DNA of 64,000 nucleotides from JAGWBG01 sp034421095 (GCA_034421095.1 DAOUKR010000019.1:1-64000), one strand, 5' to 3'. Positions 1 to 8,867 are shown, counted from the first letter of the stretch. Numbers and translations: made by a program. The notes: a model not told the origin generated them from the letters alone.

Positions 1-845
1 GCTCATCCGAAGCTTTTGTACCAACAACCGGTTCGGGCCTCCAGTCCGTGTTATCGAACCTTCACCCTGGCCATGGGTAGCTCACCCGGTTTCGGGTCTA
101 CTCCATGGGACTAATCGCCCTATTAAGACTCGCTTTCGCTCCGGCTCCGGGACTCCAGTCCCTTAACCTCGCCCCACATAGTAAGTCCCCGGATCATTCT
201 TCAATAGGCACGCCGTCATCCGCCTTTCGGCGGACTCCGACCTGCTGTAGGCCCACGGTTTCAGATCTATTTCACTCCCCTCCCGGGGTGCTTTTCACCT
301 TTCCCTCACGGTACTGGTACACTATCGGTGGCCAAGGATATTTAGCCTTGGAGGGTGGTCCCCCCAACTTCCCACAGGATTTCCCGTGTCCCGTGGTACT
401 CAGGGAATACACCAAGAGCCTTATCCCTTTCGCTTACAGGGCTTTCACCTCCTATGGCGGTCCTTTCCAGGTTCCTTCAGCTAGAGATAAGGTTTGTAAC
501 TCCTTGCTCCCTTCCGGGGTTGGAGCGGGTGTCCCCTATAACCCCCCTATGACATAGGCCCCCAGACCACTAAGTCATAAAGGTTTAGGCTCATCCCCTT
601 TCGTTCGCCACTACTCAGGGAATCTCGGTTGATTTCCTTTCCTCGAGGTACTTAGATGTTTCAGTTCCCTCGCTTACCCTCCGCCAGAGGCGGATGATCC
701 GGCTCAACACCGGACCGGGTTTCCCCATTCGGGCATCCCCGACTACGCCCGCTAGACGGCTCATCGAGGCTTTTCGCAGCCTTGCCACGCCCTTCTTCGG
801 CCCTTGGCCCCTAGGCATCCACCGTAGGCCCTTAGTAACTTGACC
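1..845 (-). rRNA. rrl: 23S ribosomal RNA, 5' portion (partial)
   Basis: The minus strand carries the first ~845 nt of a large-subunit rRNA. Its 5' end near 845 begins with the conserved GGTCAAG followed by the GTGGATGCC block, and the gene runs off the window start at about E. coli position 770-780. Conserved segments such as the ACCCGAAACCGGGTGAGC region near 80-100 are recognisable. The 3' two thirds and any 5S gene lie outside the window. No 16S rRNA precedes it: the next gene upstream is a divergent protein gene at 1189, so the usual 16S-23S order is broken. Short reading frames inside this stretch are not genes. Confidence 0.97.
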
Positions 846-1004
846 CACGCTAGGAATTCCAAACTATGCTGTGTCCTATTCTCTTTTTAACGTGCGTAGC
901 GGCGGCTGGGTCGTTCCCAAGCCGCCGCTCAGGCTTCCCAACCTTGATATCTGCTTCAGAAGTGGTTCATCTTCTTCAAATATCCGCTTATCCGCTACCT
1001 TAGG
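846..1004 (-). other. 23S rRNA leader with processing-type hairpin
   Basis: This is the transcribed leader between the predicted start point (about 1004) and the mature 23S 5' end. It contains a GC-rich hairpin at about 900-931, with 10-bp arms AGCGGCGGCT/AGCCGCCGCT and an inner GGG/CCC pairing around an AACGA loop. It is not followed by a T tract, so a precursor-processing stem or antitermination element is more likely than a terminator. The processing role is an inference. Confidence 0.55.
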
Positions 1005-1010
1005 CGTATC

Positions 1011-1039
1011 ATTATAGTCCCTCTTGATGCCGCCGTCAA
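1011..1039 (-). promoter_or_regulatory. Promoter for the 23S rRNA gene
   Basis: On the minus strand TTGACG (1039-1034) is separated by exactly 17 nt from a consensus TATAAT (1016-1011), about 165 nt before the 23S 5' end. This is one of the closest matches to the sigma-70 consensus in the window, and it points at an rRNA transcript that begins with 23S. Confidence 0.8.
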
Positions 1040-1156
1040 GAGCTTAATTCGGCTCTGGAGTCCTTTTGTTCCCGGAGAATCCCCAATTGCAGCGTTCTGC
1101 GCCGATCAAACCCACTGCCTCGAACTGGCGTAATCAGAATAGTAATCGTGCTATGT

Positions 1157-1162
1157 TATAAT
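1157..1162 (+). promoter_or_regulatory. -10 element upstream of SagB-type gene
   Basis: A consensus TATAAT lies 26 nt before the ATG at 1189. No good -35 hexamer sits 16-18 nt upstream, so this is a tentative promoter call. Confidence 0.4.
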
Positions 1163-1188
1163 TAGCAGTATCAGGGAGAAATCTGCTT

Positions 1189-2739
1189 ATGAACAATCGA
1201 GACACTGAGGCCGCCTGGGCCTACCACGACAACACGAAACACTCCCTATGGAGCATACACAACGATGCCCATTACCTGGATTTTGATAACCAGCCCCTCC
1301 CCTTCAAGATATACCCGGACCTGGAGCCCATCCCTTTGCCCGAAGAATTCCCGTCGACGGAACCCCCCGCCCTCTCCGCCGTGGGCTCAACGGGCCTTGA
1401 TTTTGACAGGGACTGCCTGCCGGATTTAAGGACCCTCTCAAGCATTTTCTATCACTCGGCCGGTGTCACGAAGCGAATTGCATATTCGGGTGGGCAGATG
1501 CTCTTTCGGGCGGCAGCCTGTACGGGCGCTTTGTATCACATTGAGCTATACCTGGTATGCGGCGACCTCCCGGATTTGGATGCGGGAATATATCACTTCG
1601 ACGCCCATGACTTTGCATTGCGAAAGCTGAGAGAAGGAGATTACCGCGGCAATCTGGTGAGTGCCACTGGGAATGAACCTGCCACAGCAAGCGCGCCTGC
1701 GGTGGTGGTCTGCACGGGAACTTTCTGGCGTAATGCGTGGAAATATCGGTCGCGGACCTATCGTCATTGTTTCTGGGACAACGGGACTATTCTCGCCAAT
1801 CTACTTGCCATTGTAAACGCCCACAAGATTCCGTCCAGGGTTGTGGGTGGATTCAAAGACAGCCAGGTAAACGAGTTACTGAGTCTCGATACGCACCGTG
1901 AGGTCGCCCTCAGCCTCGTACCCCTCGGGCACAATGGCGGCCTGCCTGCCCAGGCAGCACGTGAAGCTCCACCCCTCACTCTGAACACCGTGCGCCTCTC
2001 CAGGACCGAGGTTGACTATCCCGAAATCAGGACAATGCACGAAGCTTCGTCCCTCGCTACGGGAGCGGAGACTGCGGCATGGCATGACGGCCCCACACCC
2101 GTAACCGCCATGCCCGACCCTTCCGGCCAAATGTTCGCCCTCCGTCCCCACGATTATGATGAGATGCCTGCCGATACGACTGAACGGGTGATTAAACGTC
2201 GAGGCTCAACCAGGCAGTTCCTTCGCAAGGCCATCAGTTTTGAACAGCTTTCCACAGTGCTCTGCCAGGCCACTCGCGGGGTCCCGGCGGACTTCCTCAA
2301 CCCCGGCGGAGTGACGATGAATGACCTCTATCTGGTTGTGAATAGCGTGGATGGCCTGGCACCCGGGTCCTACGTCTTTCATCGCGACAAGAATGCCCTG
2401 GAGCAATTGGATGAGGGTGACTTGCGACAGGCCGCCGGATACCTGGGGTTGCAGCAAGCGCTGCCCGCCGACGCCAGCGTTGACGTGTTCTTCCTGGCGG
2501 ACCTGGAGCCCATCCTCGAGAGATACGGAAACCGGGGATACAGGGCAGCCGAATTGGAGGCAGGCATTATCGGGGGGAAGCTATATCTGGCAGCCTACGC
2601 CCAGAGACTTGGTGCCTCCGGTCTCACCTTCTTCGACGACGACGTAACCGCCTTTTTCTCACCCCACGCCGCCGGGAAGAGCGTCATGTTTCTGGTAGCA
2701 CTGGGAGTACCCCTGCGACGGCGAAGGGTGCGGGCATAA
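1189..2739 (+). CDS. SagB/ThcOx-type nitroreductase-family dehydrogenase (double domain)
   Basis: A 516-aa FMN-dependent oxidoreductase of the SagB/ThcOx nitroreductase superfamily. The N-terminal half (about residues 1-290) starts with a YHDNTKHS motif and the IYPDLEPIPLP and FYHSAGVTKR segments typical of SagB-like proteins. A second nitroreductase fold follows from about 330, opening with RRGSTRQF and ending near EAGIIGGKLYLAA. Two tandem domains in one chain fit the larger members of the family. Start: ATG at 1189 with AGGGAG 9-10 nt upstream. SagB enzymes oxidise azolines in peptide natural products, but no precursor peptide or cyclodehydratase gene is nearby, so substrate and pathway are unknown. 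It is transcribed divergently from the 23S rRNA gene. Confidence 0.85.
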   Translation: MNNRDTEAAWAYHDNTKHSLWSIHNDAHYLDFDNQPLPFKIYPDLEPIPLPEEFPSTEPPALSAVGSTGLDFDRDCLPDLRTLSSIFYHSAGVTKRIAYSGGQMLFRAAACTGALYHIELYLVCGDLPDLDAGIYHFDAHDFALRKLREGDYRGNLVSATGNEPATASAPAVVVCTGTFWRNAWKYRSRTYRHCFWDNGTILANLLAIVNAHKIPSRVVGGFKDSQVNELLSLDTHREVALSLVPLGHNGGLPAQAAREAPPLTLNTVRLSRTEVDYPEIRTMHEASSLATGAETAAWHDGPTPVTAMPDPSGQMFALRPHDYDEMPADTTERVIKRRGSTRQFLRKAISFEQLSTVLCQATRGVPADFLNPGGVTMNDLYLVVNSVDGLAPGSYVFHRDKNALEQLDEGDLRQAAGYLGLQQALPADASVDVFFLADLEPILERYGNRGYRAAELEAGIIGGKLYLAAYAQRLGASGLTFFDDDVTAFFSPHAAGKSVMFLVALGVPLRRRRVRA

Positions 2740-2793
2740 CCCATCCCAGACCCTCCTGGACTGCCAATCACATACATAAAGGAGGTGTAGGCT

Positions 2794-4458
2794 TTGCTCT
2801 CTCCGGAAGATGCCAAGAGGCTAAAGGAAGCAGAGACCCGATGGCGAGATGCCAGTGCCTCTGCTCCCCAAAGGAAACTGGACTACAAGACCCTCTCTCA
2901 AATACCGGTTGAACAGGTCTATACCCCCGGCAACCTTGAGAAGACGGACTACATACGGGATATTGGTCTGCCAGGCGAGTACCCCTTCCTGAGGGGAGTC
3001 CACCCTGCGGGGTACAGAAGCAGACTGTGGACGATGCGGATGTTCGCCGGGTTCGGTACGGCCGAGGAGACCAACTCCCGCTTCAAATATCTCCTTGAGA
3101 ATGGCCAGACCGGGCTCAGCGTCGCCTTCGACATGCCCACCCTTTACGGTTACGACACTGACGCTCCCCAGGCGGCTGGCGAGTTTGGCAAGTGCGGTGT
3201 GGCCGTCTCCTCCCTGGCAGACATGGAGCTACTCTTCGATGAAATTCCCGTGGACCGTATAACGACGTCCATGACTATAAACAGCCCCGCCGCTATTATA
3301 TGGGCGATGTACATAGCGGCAGCCGAAAAACGTGGCGCGCAGATTGATAAGTTGGGAGGGACAATCCAGAACGATATACTCAAGGAATACATAGCTCAGA
3401 ACGAGTATATCTTCCCTCCTGAGCCTTCCATGCGCCTGGTGGTAGACACGGTGGAGTTCGCCACCAGATATATGCCCCAGTGGAATCCAATCAGTGTCAG
3501 CGGCTACCACATAAGGGAGGCAGGAGCCACCGCGGTCCAGGAGTTGGCCTTCACTATGGCAGATGGCTTCGAGTACGTGAGATGGTGCCTCGAGAGGGGT
3601 TTGGACATAGACGAGTTCGCTCCCAGGCTGAGCTTCTTCTTCAACGTGGACAACTACTTCTTTGAGGAGATTGCCAAGTTCAGGGCGGCACGCAAGATTT
3701 GGGCCAATGAAATGAAAGAGACCTTCCACGCGAGCAATCCCCGGTCCATGTGGATGCGCACCCACGCACAGACCGCCGGCTGGACCCTCACAGCCCAGCA
3801 ACCCCAGAACAATGTCGTCAGGGTAGCCTTGCAGGCCCTTGCTGCCGTCCTTGGGGGCACCCAGTCCCTTCACACCAACTCCCTGGATGAAGCCTGGGCG
3901 CTGCCTTCCGTTGATGCCGCTCTCCTTGCCCTCAGGACCCAGCAGATTATTGCCCACGAGACAGGTGTCACCGATACCGTGGACCCGCTGGGGGGGAGTT
4001 ACTACCTGGAGACTCTGACCAGTCAGGTTGAAGAAGGAGCCTACGGCTACTTTCGCCGCATAGAGGATATGGGTGGTGTTATAAATGCAATCGAGACCGG
4101 CTTCCTGCAACGGGAGATTGCCGACGCCGCCTATCACTACCAATTGGAGGCGGACCGCAAGGAGCGCATAACCGTTGGCGTCAACGAGTATGTGTCCGGG
4201 GAGACGCCTGATATTCCCTTGTTGAGAGTGGACAGGACTGGAGAGGAATACCACGTCCGCCGCCTCAAGGAAGTACGACGCCGGAGGGATGGCCGAGACG
4301 TGAAGGAGAAACTGAACGCCCTGGAAGAGGCTGCCAGGGGTTCCCGGAATACCATGCCACTGCTGGTGGAAGCGGCCAAGTCTTATGCCACCTTGGGAGA
4401 GATGATGGATGTATTCCGCCAAGTCTTTGGCGAATACCAGCCATCCTGGGGTTACTAG
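2794..4458 (+). CDS. Methylmalonyl-CoA mutase, catalytic (large/alpha) chain
   Basis: 554 residues, carrying the TIM-barrel catalytic domain of the acyl-CoA mutase family (methylmalonyl-CoA to/from succinyl-CoA). Visible family segments are RDIGLPGEYPFLRGVHP near the start, GFGTAEETNSR, SVAFDMPTLYGYD (about 110) and the SISGYHIREAG-like segment (here SVSGYHIREAG). The length matches the stand-alone large chain, which needs a separate small B12-binding subunit. No such subunit, MeaB chaperone or epimerase is in the window. Start is TTG at 2794 behind a perfect AAAGGAGGTG 6 nt upstream. Isobutyryl- or ethylmalonyl-CoA mutase chains look similar, so substrate is inferred. Confidence 0.9.
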   Translation: MLSPEDAKRLKEAETRWRDASASAPQRKLDYKTLSQIPVEQVYTPGNLEKTDYIRDIGLPGEYPFLRGVHPAGYRSRLWTMRMFAGFGTAEETNSRFKYLLENGQTGLSVAFDMPTLYGYDTDAPQAAGEFGKCGVAVSSLADMELLFDEIPVDRITTSMTINSPAAIIWAMYIAAAEKRGAQIDKLGGTIQNDILKEYIAQNEYIFPPEPSMRLVVDTVEFATRYMPQWNPISVSGYHIREAGATAVQELAFTMADGFEYVRWCLERGLDIDEFAPRLSFFFNVDNYFFEEIAKFRAARKIWANEMKETFHASNPRSMWMRTHAQTAGWTLTAQQPQNNVVRVALQALAAVLGGTQSLHTNSLDEAWALPSVDAALLALRTQQIIAHETGVTDTVDPLGGSYYLETLTSQVEEGAYGYFRRIEDMGGVINAIETGFLQREIADAAYHYQLEADRKERITVGVNEYVSGETPDIPLLRVDRTGEEYHVRRLKEVRRRRDGRDVKEKLNALEEAARGSRNTMPLLVEAAKSYATLGEMMDVFRQVFGEYQPSWGY

Positions 4459-4482
4459 GCGGGGCTACCCAACCGCATCCGT

Positions 4483-4499
4483 ATTACCGTATCGGTAAT
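4483..4499. promoter_or_regulatory. 17-bp palindrome, possible operator
   Basis: ATTACCG-TAT-CGGTAAT: two perfect 7-bp arms around three bases, in the 207-bp gap between the mutase and the aldolase/phosphatase genes, about 90 bp upstream of the promoter at 4590. The arms are too AT-rich and short for a terminator and no T run follows. A transcription-factor site is a reasonable guess, with no named regulator. Confidence 0.35.
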
Positions 4500-4589
4500 T
4501 ATATGGTCAGTTTACATATATAGAAAGGCCGTTTGATTCCGTATTATCACACGTTATCACTTTGACATATCAAGTTACCGTCATTGTCG

Positions 4590-4619
4590 TTGACATCCGA
4601 TTGCTTCCTTTGCTACACT
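4590..4619 (+). promoter_or_regulatory. Promoter for the FBP aldolase/phosphatase gene
   Basis: TTGACA (4590-4595), 18-nt spacer, TACACT (4614-4619), about 47 nt upstream of the ATG at 4666. The -35 is a perfect consensus and the -10 is fair. Confidence 0.6.
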
Positions 4620-4665
4620 GGAGCCCTGAAGTTGTTCTTGCTCCCATCCCAAACAAGGAGGAACC

Positions 4666-5838
4666 ATGAAAATCACGCTCTCGATAATTAAAGCTGACGT
4701 AGGATCCGTCGGCGGGCATACAAAGCCCACTGAGAAGATGATGAATGCGGTGCGGGCAGAGTCCCAGGCCGCTATCGAGAAGGGCCTCATAGTTGACGCC
4801 TTTGTGTCCCACACCGGGGACGACATTGCCATCCTCATGTCCCACACCCGTGGCCCCGACGACGTTGACGTTCACCAGTTCGCGTGGAGCGCCTTTATAA
4901 AAGCCACCGGCATCGCCCAGCAGTATGGCCTCTACGGTGCTGGACAGGACTTGCTGGTGGATGCGCCTTCAGGAAACGTTCGCGGCGCAGGGCCGGCGGT
5001 CGCCGAGATAGAGTTCAATCACGACCCGGTCAAGACCAATAGGGTCCGCCCTGCGGAGTCCTTTATGATGCTGGCAGCCGACAAGTGCGGCCCGGGGGCT
5101 TATAACCTGCCCATGTTCCTGGGATTCGCCGACCCCATGTATTGCGCCGGACTCATGCTGCCCCAGATGATGAAGGGCTTTACCTTCCACGTCATAGATA
5201 TGAACAACACTGAAGGGGACAGCATCATCGAGCTTAACGCTCCGGAGGACTACTACGGCCTGGCGGCGCTCCTGCGGGATAATGAGCGCTTCGCCATAGA
5301 CGGGATTTATTCCCGGACCCACGAAGAGCAGGCTGTATCAGTCTCGGCCCAGCGGCTGCACAACATCGCAGGCTCCTATACTGGCAAAGACGACCCGGTA
5401 GCGATTGTGCGGAACCAGGGTATTTTCCCTGCCCCTGAGGAGCTCAGCTCTCCCTACGCTAAGGCCCATTTTGTGGGTGGCGACGCTCGGGGGTCCCACG
5501 TAATGCCCCTAATGCCCGTTCCCTTGAACACGGCGGTAACAGGAGTGTACTGTCTGCCTCTCGTCTCCTGCTCGGGATTCTCCCTTGATGCTACAGGCCA
5601 TTTCTCCGACTCTTTCATAGACTTCTTCGACAACCCTGCATGGGACGTGGTACGTCAGAGGGCGCAGGAAAAGGGCCTTGAGATGAGGAGCCAGGGGTGG
5701 TCCGGTGCGGCGATGCTGCCCTATACCGAACTGGAATACAGTGGATTCCGCACCACCGTGACGAACCTTGTAGACAGGTTCGCTTTCAGGAATGGCAAGG
5801 GAGCAGGCATCCCGGCAGAAAAGGCGACCGCCGACTAG
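4666..5838 (+). CDS. fbp: Fructose-1,6-bisphosphate aldolase/phosphatase (class V, bifunctional)
   Basis: A 390-aa member of the archaeal-type FBP aldolase/phosphatase family, which joins the triose phosphates into fructose-1,6-bisphosphate and then dephosphorylates it to fructose-6-phosphate, a one-way gluconeogenic enzyme. The N-terminal DVGSVGGHTKP metal/phosphate-binding segment, the GDDIAILMSHTRG motif (about 51-63), GAGQDL, and KCGPGAYNLPMFLGFADPM are all present. The SYTGKDDP segment near 237-244 carries the Tyr and Schiff-base Lys of the aldolase cycle. Length is close to the family norm (~365-400). ATG start with AAGGAGG 7 nt upstream and its own promoter. Its presence implies gluconeogenic carbon flow. 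Confidence 0.95.
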   Translation: MKITLSIIKADVGSVGGHTKPTEKMMNAVRAESQAAIEKGLIVDAFVSHTGDDIAILMSHTRGPDDVDVHQFAWSAFIKATGIAQQYGLYGAGQDLLVDAPSGNVRGAGPAVAEIEFNHDPVKTNRVRPAESFMMLAADKCGPGAYNLPMFLGFADPMYCAGLMLPQMMKGFTFHVIDMNNTEGDSIIELNAPEDYYGLAALLRDNERFAIDGIYSRTHEEQAVSVSAQRLHNIAGSYTGKDDPVAIVRNQGIFPAPEELSSPYAKAHFVGGDARGSHVMPLMPVPLNTAVTGVYCLPLVSCSGFSLDATGHFSDSFIDFFDNPAWDVVRQRAQEKGLEMRSQGWSGAAMLPYTELEYSGFRTTVTNLVDRFAFRNGKGAGIPAEKATAD

Positions 5839-5971
5839 AGCCTGTTCACATAAAGAGGACTGAAGGGGAGCCTGCTGAAGGTCATGCGGGTCTCCATTGC
5901 AGAAGTATCGTTGCGGCGGCCGAAGCGGACGATCGGGTGACAAGGTTGGGCCTTTACAGGAGGCAGCGGCG

Positions 5972-6526
5972 ATGAGTAACCACGACGTCATGGGAGAGAC
6001 GCTGTATGAAGCCCGCTTCGACCCGAAAATCTCCTCGCATGGCAGGGTGACGGTCTCGCTATGGTTCCTCGTCGCCGTGGTGGGCATCCTGTTCATCCCG
6101 TTCATGCTCTTGTTCAGCCTCTGGTACTACCCGGAATACCTCCGGCGCATCTCCGCCCGTCTCACCACCCACGCTGTAGAGATACGTAAGGGCGTCTTCT
6201 TTCGCAAAGAGTCCACCATTCCCCTGAACAGAATTACCGACGTCCGCCTGCACGACGGCCCGGTCATGCGCCACTACGGCCTGCGGGGGATACGTTTGGA
6301 GACTGCCGGCCAGTCGGGCCAGTATGCCAGCAGTGAGGGAGACCTGGTGGGTGTGATTGACGCGGTCGAGTTCCGCGACTTGATACTGCGCCAACGGCAG
6401 AAGGTCTTGGGAGGCGAGGAGGCCATCCCTGCCCCCGCAGGACCGGCTGGCTCCGCACCGGAGATTTTGACCGAGATTCGAGACATTCTCGCCAGAATCG
6501 AAGCCCAAGGCCGTCGGGACGCCTGA
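5972..6526 (+). CDS. Membrane protein with bacterial PH (bPH2-type) domain
   Basis: About 184 aa when started at ATG 5972, which has CAGGAGG 8 nt upstream; an upstream ATG at 5897 lacks a site. A hydrophobic segment at about residues 30-52 (LWFLVAVVGILFIPFMLLF) is followed by a PH-like beta domain with RKGVFFRKESTIPLNRITDVRLHDGPVMRHYGLRGIRLETAG, the pattern of YdbS/bPH2 membrane proteins. A Pro/Ala-rich linker and a charged helix (EILTEIRDILARIEAQ) close the protein. Function is not known; it may follow fbp in one transcript. Confidence 0.7.
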   Translation: MSNHDVMGETLYEARFDPKISSHGRVTVSLWFLVAVVGILFIPFMLLFSLWYYPEYLRRISARLTTHAVEIRKGVFFRKESTIPLNRITDVRLHDGPVMRHYGLRGIRLETAGQSGQYASSEGDLVGVIDAVEFRDLILRQRQKVLGGEEAIPAPAGPAGSAPEILTEIRDILARIEAQGRRDA

Positions 6527-6552
6527 AGTCCCTCCGAGAGACTAGGCAGATT

Positions 6553-6592
6553 AGGGTCTGTGGGGACCGACTCTCGCGCTCCCACAGACCCT
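6553..6592 (+). terminator. Hairpin, likely terminator after the PH-domain gene
   Basis: Perfect 12-bp arms AGGGTCTGTGGG (6553-6564) and CCCACAGACCCT (6581-6592) around a 16-nt loop, 26 nt after the upstream stop. No strong T run follows (ATGACTTTACT), so it may act in another way. Its position makes a start at 6560 for the next gene unlikely. Confidence 0.55.
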
Positions 6593-6685
6593 ATGACTTT
6601 ACTGGGCTTCAAAGGAAAGATAGAATATACCCTGATGGGTTCCAACAAGACCGCAGGAGTCACTCGGGGTTTGAACGACAACGAC

Positions 6686-7297
6686 ATGGAATCGAAGGCA
6701 TCTCATAGGCTGCTGGTAGCGACCAGAAATCCGGGCAAGGTAAAGGAGTACAGGCAGCTTCTCCGGGGCATCCCCTTTGAGGTTACGTCCCTGGATGAGG
6801 TCGGCATTGCGGACGAGGTGGAAGAGACAGGCGGCACCTTCGAGGAAAACGCTTGCATCAAGGCGCGAGCATACGCCGCCTCAAGCGGCCTTCTCTCACT
6901 GGCCGATGACTCCGGCCTGGAGGTGGACGCATTGAACGGCTCCCCCGGCGTGAAGTCGGCGCGGTACGGTGGCCCCGGGCTGACCGATGAGGGCCGCGTG
7001 GCCCTTCTCCTGTCGAACATGCAGGAGGTAAAGTGGGAGGACCGGAGCGGGCGCTTCAGATGCGTAATCGCCGTCGCCCGGCCCTCCGATGAACCGGAAA
7101 CGGTAACTGGAGCCGTGGAAGGGGTCATTCAGTACGAGCCTAAAGGAGATAACGGCTTCGGGTACGACCCGGTATTTTACCTGCCCCATCTGGGCCTGAC
7201 CATGGCAGAGCTATCCCTGGAAGAGAAGAACGCTCTAAGCCACAGGGCGCAGGCGGCGGGCAAAGCGGTAACTCTATTGAAGGCTTATCATCAATAA
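6686..7297 (+). CDS. rdgB: XTP/dITP diphosphatase (HAM1/RdgB family)
   Basis: A house-cleaning nucleotide pyrophosphatase that removes non-canonical purine triphosphates such as dITP and XTP. The N-terminal LLVATRNPGKVKEY nucleotide-binding motif, the FEENACIKARAYA block, LADDSGLEVDALNGSPGVKSARYGG, and GDNGFGYDPVFY near the C-terminus are all present. With ATG 6686 it is 203 aa, the usual length; frames opening at 6560 or 6635 add about 17-42 non-conserved residues and the former overlaps a hairpin. A weak promoter (TTTACT, 17 nt, TAGAAT at 6621) would give a ~55-nt leader. No clear Shine-Dalgarno precedes 6686. Confidence 0.9.
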   Translation: MESKASHRLLVATRNPGKVKEYRQLLRGIPFEVTSLDEVGIADEVEETGGTFEENACIKARAYAASSGLLSLADDSGLEVDALNGSPGVKSARYGGPGLTDEGRVALLLSNMQEVKWEDRSGRFRCVIAVARPSDEPETVTGAVEGVIQYEPKGDNGFGYDPVFYLPHLGLTMAELSLEEKNALSHRAQAAGKAVTLLKAYHQ

Positions 7298-7312
7298 GGA
7301 CTCAGGACGATA

Positions 7313-8335
7313 ATGCAGAACACGGTCAGAGATAGTTTTGGCAGGCCAATCAGGGATCTGAGAATTTCAGTTACCGATAGATGCAACTTTCGATGTCCCT
7401 ACTGTATGCCTGCCGAGATATACGGCGAGAAATACGTGTTTCTCCCCAGGGCGGAGCTATTGACCTTCGAGGAGATTGCTCGGCTAACCCGTCTGTTTGC
7501 CGACCTGGGTGTGACGAAAGTGAGACTCACCGGGGGAGAGCCTTTGGTAAGAAATGGACTGGAGAACCTGGTTGGACTTCTCTCCGGGATAGACGGCGTA
7601 GACGACCTGACACTAACCACCAACGGGTATTTGCTGGCCCAGAATGCCCAGGCCCTCAAGGATGCGGGACTCCAGAGGATTACCGTGAGCCTGGATTCCC
7701 TGAACGAGGAAGTGTTCAAGGAGATGAATGGCCGGAATTACGGCACAAAGCGGGTGCTGGAAGGGATCAAGACGGCTGACAGTGTTGGCCTGCATCCAAT
7801 CAAAATCAACGCCGTAGTCCAGAGGGGCGTGAACGACCATACCATCGTTGACTTGGCCAGGTATTTCAAGGGCACCGGCCACGTCGTGCGGTTCATCGAG
7901 TACATGGACGTGGGAAACCTGAACGGGTGGAAGCTGGACCAGGTGGTCCCCGCAGACGAGATTGTCGAGAGAATCAACGCCGAGATGCCCTTGGAGCCTA
8001 TTGAGGCCAACTACAGGGGAGAGGTAGCCCTGCGCTACCGGTACGTTGACGGCGGCGGCGAAATAGGAATTATCGCTTCAGTTACCAGGCCCTTCTGCGG
8101 AGACTGCACCAGGGCCAGGCTTTCAACCGATGGCAAGCTGTTCACCTGCCTGTTTGCCAGCCACGGCACCGACCTTAGAGGCCCCATGCGGAGCGGGGCC
8201 ACAGATGCCGACCTCAGAGACCTGATAACGGGTATCTGGGGTCGCCGGGAGGACCGGTACTCCGAGCTAAGAGCTTCCGCAACCTCCCAGGACGATGGGG
8301 CAAAGAAGATAGAGATGTACCAGATTGGCGGGTAG
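7313..8335 (+). CDS. moaA: GTP 3',8-cyclase MoaA (molybdenum cofactor synthesis)
   Basis: A 340-aa radical SAM enzyme that, with MoaC, converts GTP to cyclic pyranopterin monophosphate. The radical SAM cluster cysteines are in DRCNFRCPYC (C24, C28, C31), followed by the LTGGEPL motif. The second 4Fe-4S cluster that binds GTP uses about C262, C265 and C279 (RPFCGDC ... LFTC). It ends in the conserved Gly-Gly tail (YQIGG) needed for catalysis. It begins 16 nt after rdgB and is followed by rnhA and moaC. Confidence 0.97.
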   Translation: MQNTVRDSFGRPIRDLRISVTDRCNFRCPYCMPAEIYGEKYVFLPRAELLTFEEIARLTRLFADLGVTKVRLTGGEPLVRNGLENLVGLLSGIDGVDDLTLTTNGYLLAQNAQALKDAGLQRITVSLDSLNEEVFKEMNGRNYGTKRVLEGIKTADSVGLHPIKINAVVQRGVNDHTIVDLARYFKGTGHVVRFIEYMDVGNLNGWKLDQVVPADEIVERINAEMPLEPIEANYRGEVALRYRYVDGGGEIGIIASVTRPFCGDCTRARLSTDGKLFTCLFASHGTDLRGPMRSGATDADLRDLITGIWGRREDRYSELRASATSQDDGAKKIEMYQIGG

Positions 8336-8364
8336 TGTGAACGGCTAATCTCAGGAGCAATGGC

Positions 8365-8853
8365 TTGCCACAGGGAACGAAAGTGACCATCTACACCGAC
8401 GGAGCGTGCATCGGGAATCCCGGTCCCGGAGGCTATGGTGTAGTGCTGCTCAATGAAAGCCATCGCAAGGAGCTATCCGGTGGCTACCGCAAGACCACCA
8501 ACAACCGCATGGAGATTCTGGCGGCAATCGTGGGCCTGGAAGCCCTCAAGGAAGAATGCCGGGTTACCCTCTACAGCGATTCCCAATACGTGGTCAATGC
8601 CGTAGAGAAGGGCTGGGCCTGGAAGTGGGAAGCAAAGGGCTGGAAACGCAGCAGGGACGCAAAGGCGTTGAATCCCGACTTGTGGGAGAGGCTTTTGAGG
8701 CTTTGCGAATACCACGACGTGGAGTTTAGATGGGTCAGGGGCCACGCCGGCAACAGGGAAAACGAGCGCTGCGACCAGCTGGCTACCGAAGCAGCCCGCC
8801 AACGGGAGTTGCCCGTAGACAAATGGTATGAAGCCACGTTGACCAGACGTTAG
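8365..8853 (+). CDS. rnhA: Ribonuclease HI
   Basis: A 162-aa RNase H type I that cleaves the RNA strand of RNA:DNA hybrids. The acidic catalytic set is visible: YTDGAC (D12), NNRMEILA (Glu about 50), YSDSQYV (Asp about 71), and the late D of NERCDQLA. The WKxxxxxGW basic-handle helix and WVRGHAGNRENE loop are typical. Start is TTG at 8365 with CAGGAG about 9 nt upstream; an ATG at 8360 is out of frame. It lies between moaA and moaC in a tightly spaced plus-strand run, with no functional link to molybdopterin known. Confidence 0.95.
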   Translation: MPQGTKVTIYTDGACIGNPGPGGYGVVLLNESHRKELSGGYRKTTNNRMEILAAIVGLEALKEECRVTLYSDSQYVVNAVEKGWAWKWEAKGWKRSRDAKALNPDLWERLLRLCEYHDVEFRWVRGHAGNRENERCDQLATEAARQRELPVDKWYEATLTRR

Positions 8854-8867
8854 AATAAGAGGTGGCT

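Noticed and set aside
105..557. Open frames in the first 850 bases
   Set aside because: They lie inside conserved 23S rRNA sequence.
3229..4422. Long minus-strand open frame (397 codons) opposite the mutase gene
   Set aside because: It is fully antisense to methylmalonyl-CoA mutase, has no recognisable family and arises from codon bias of the real gene.
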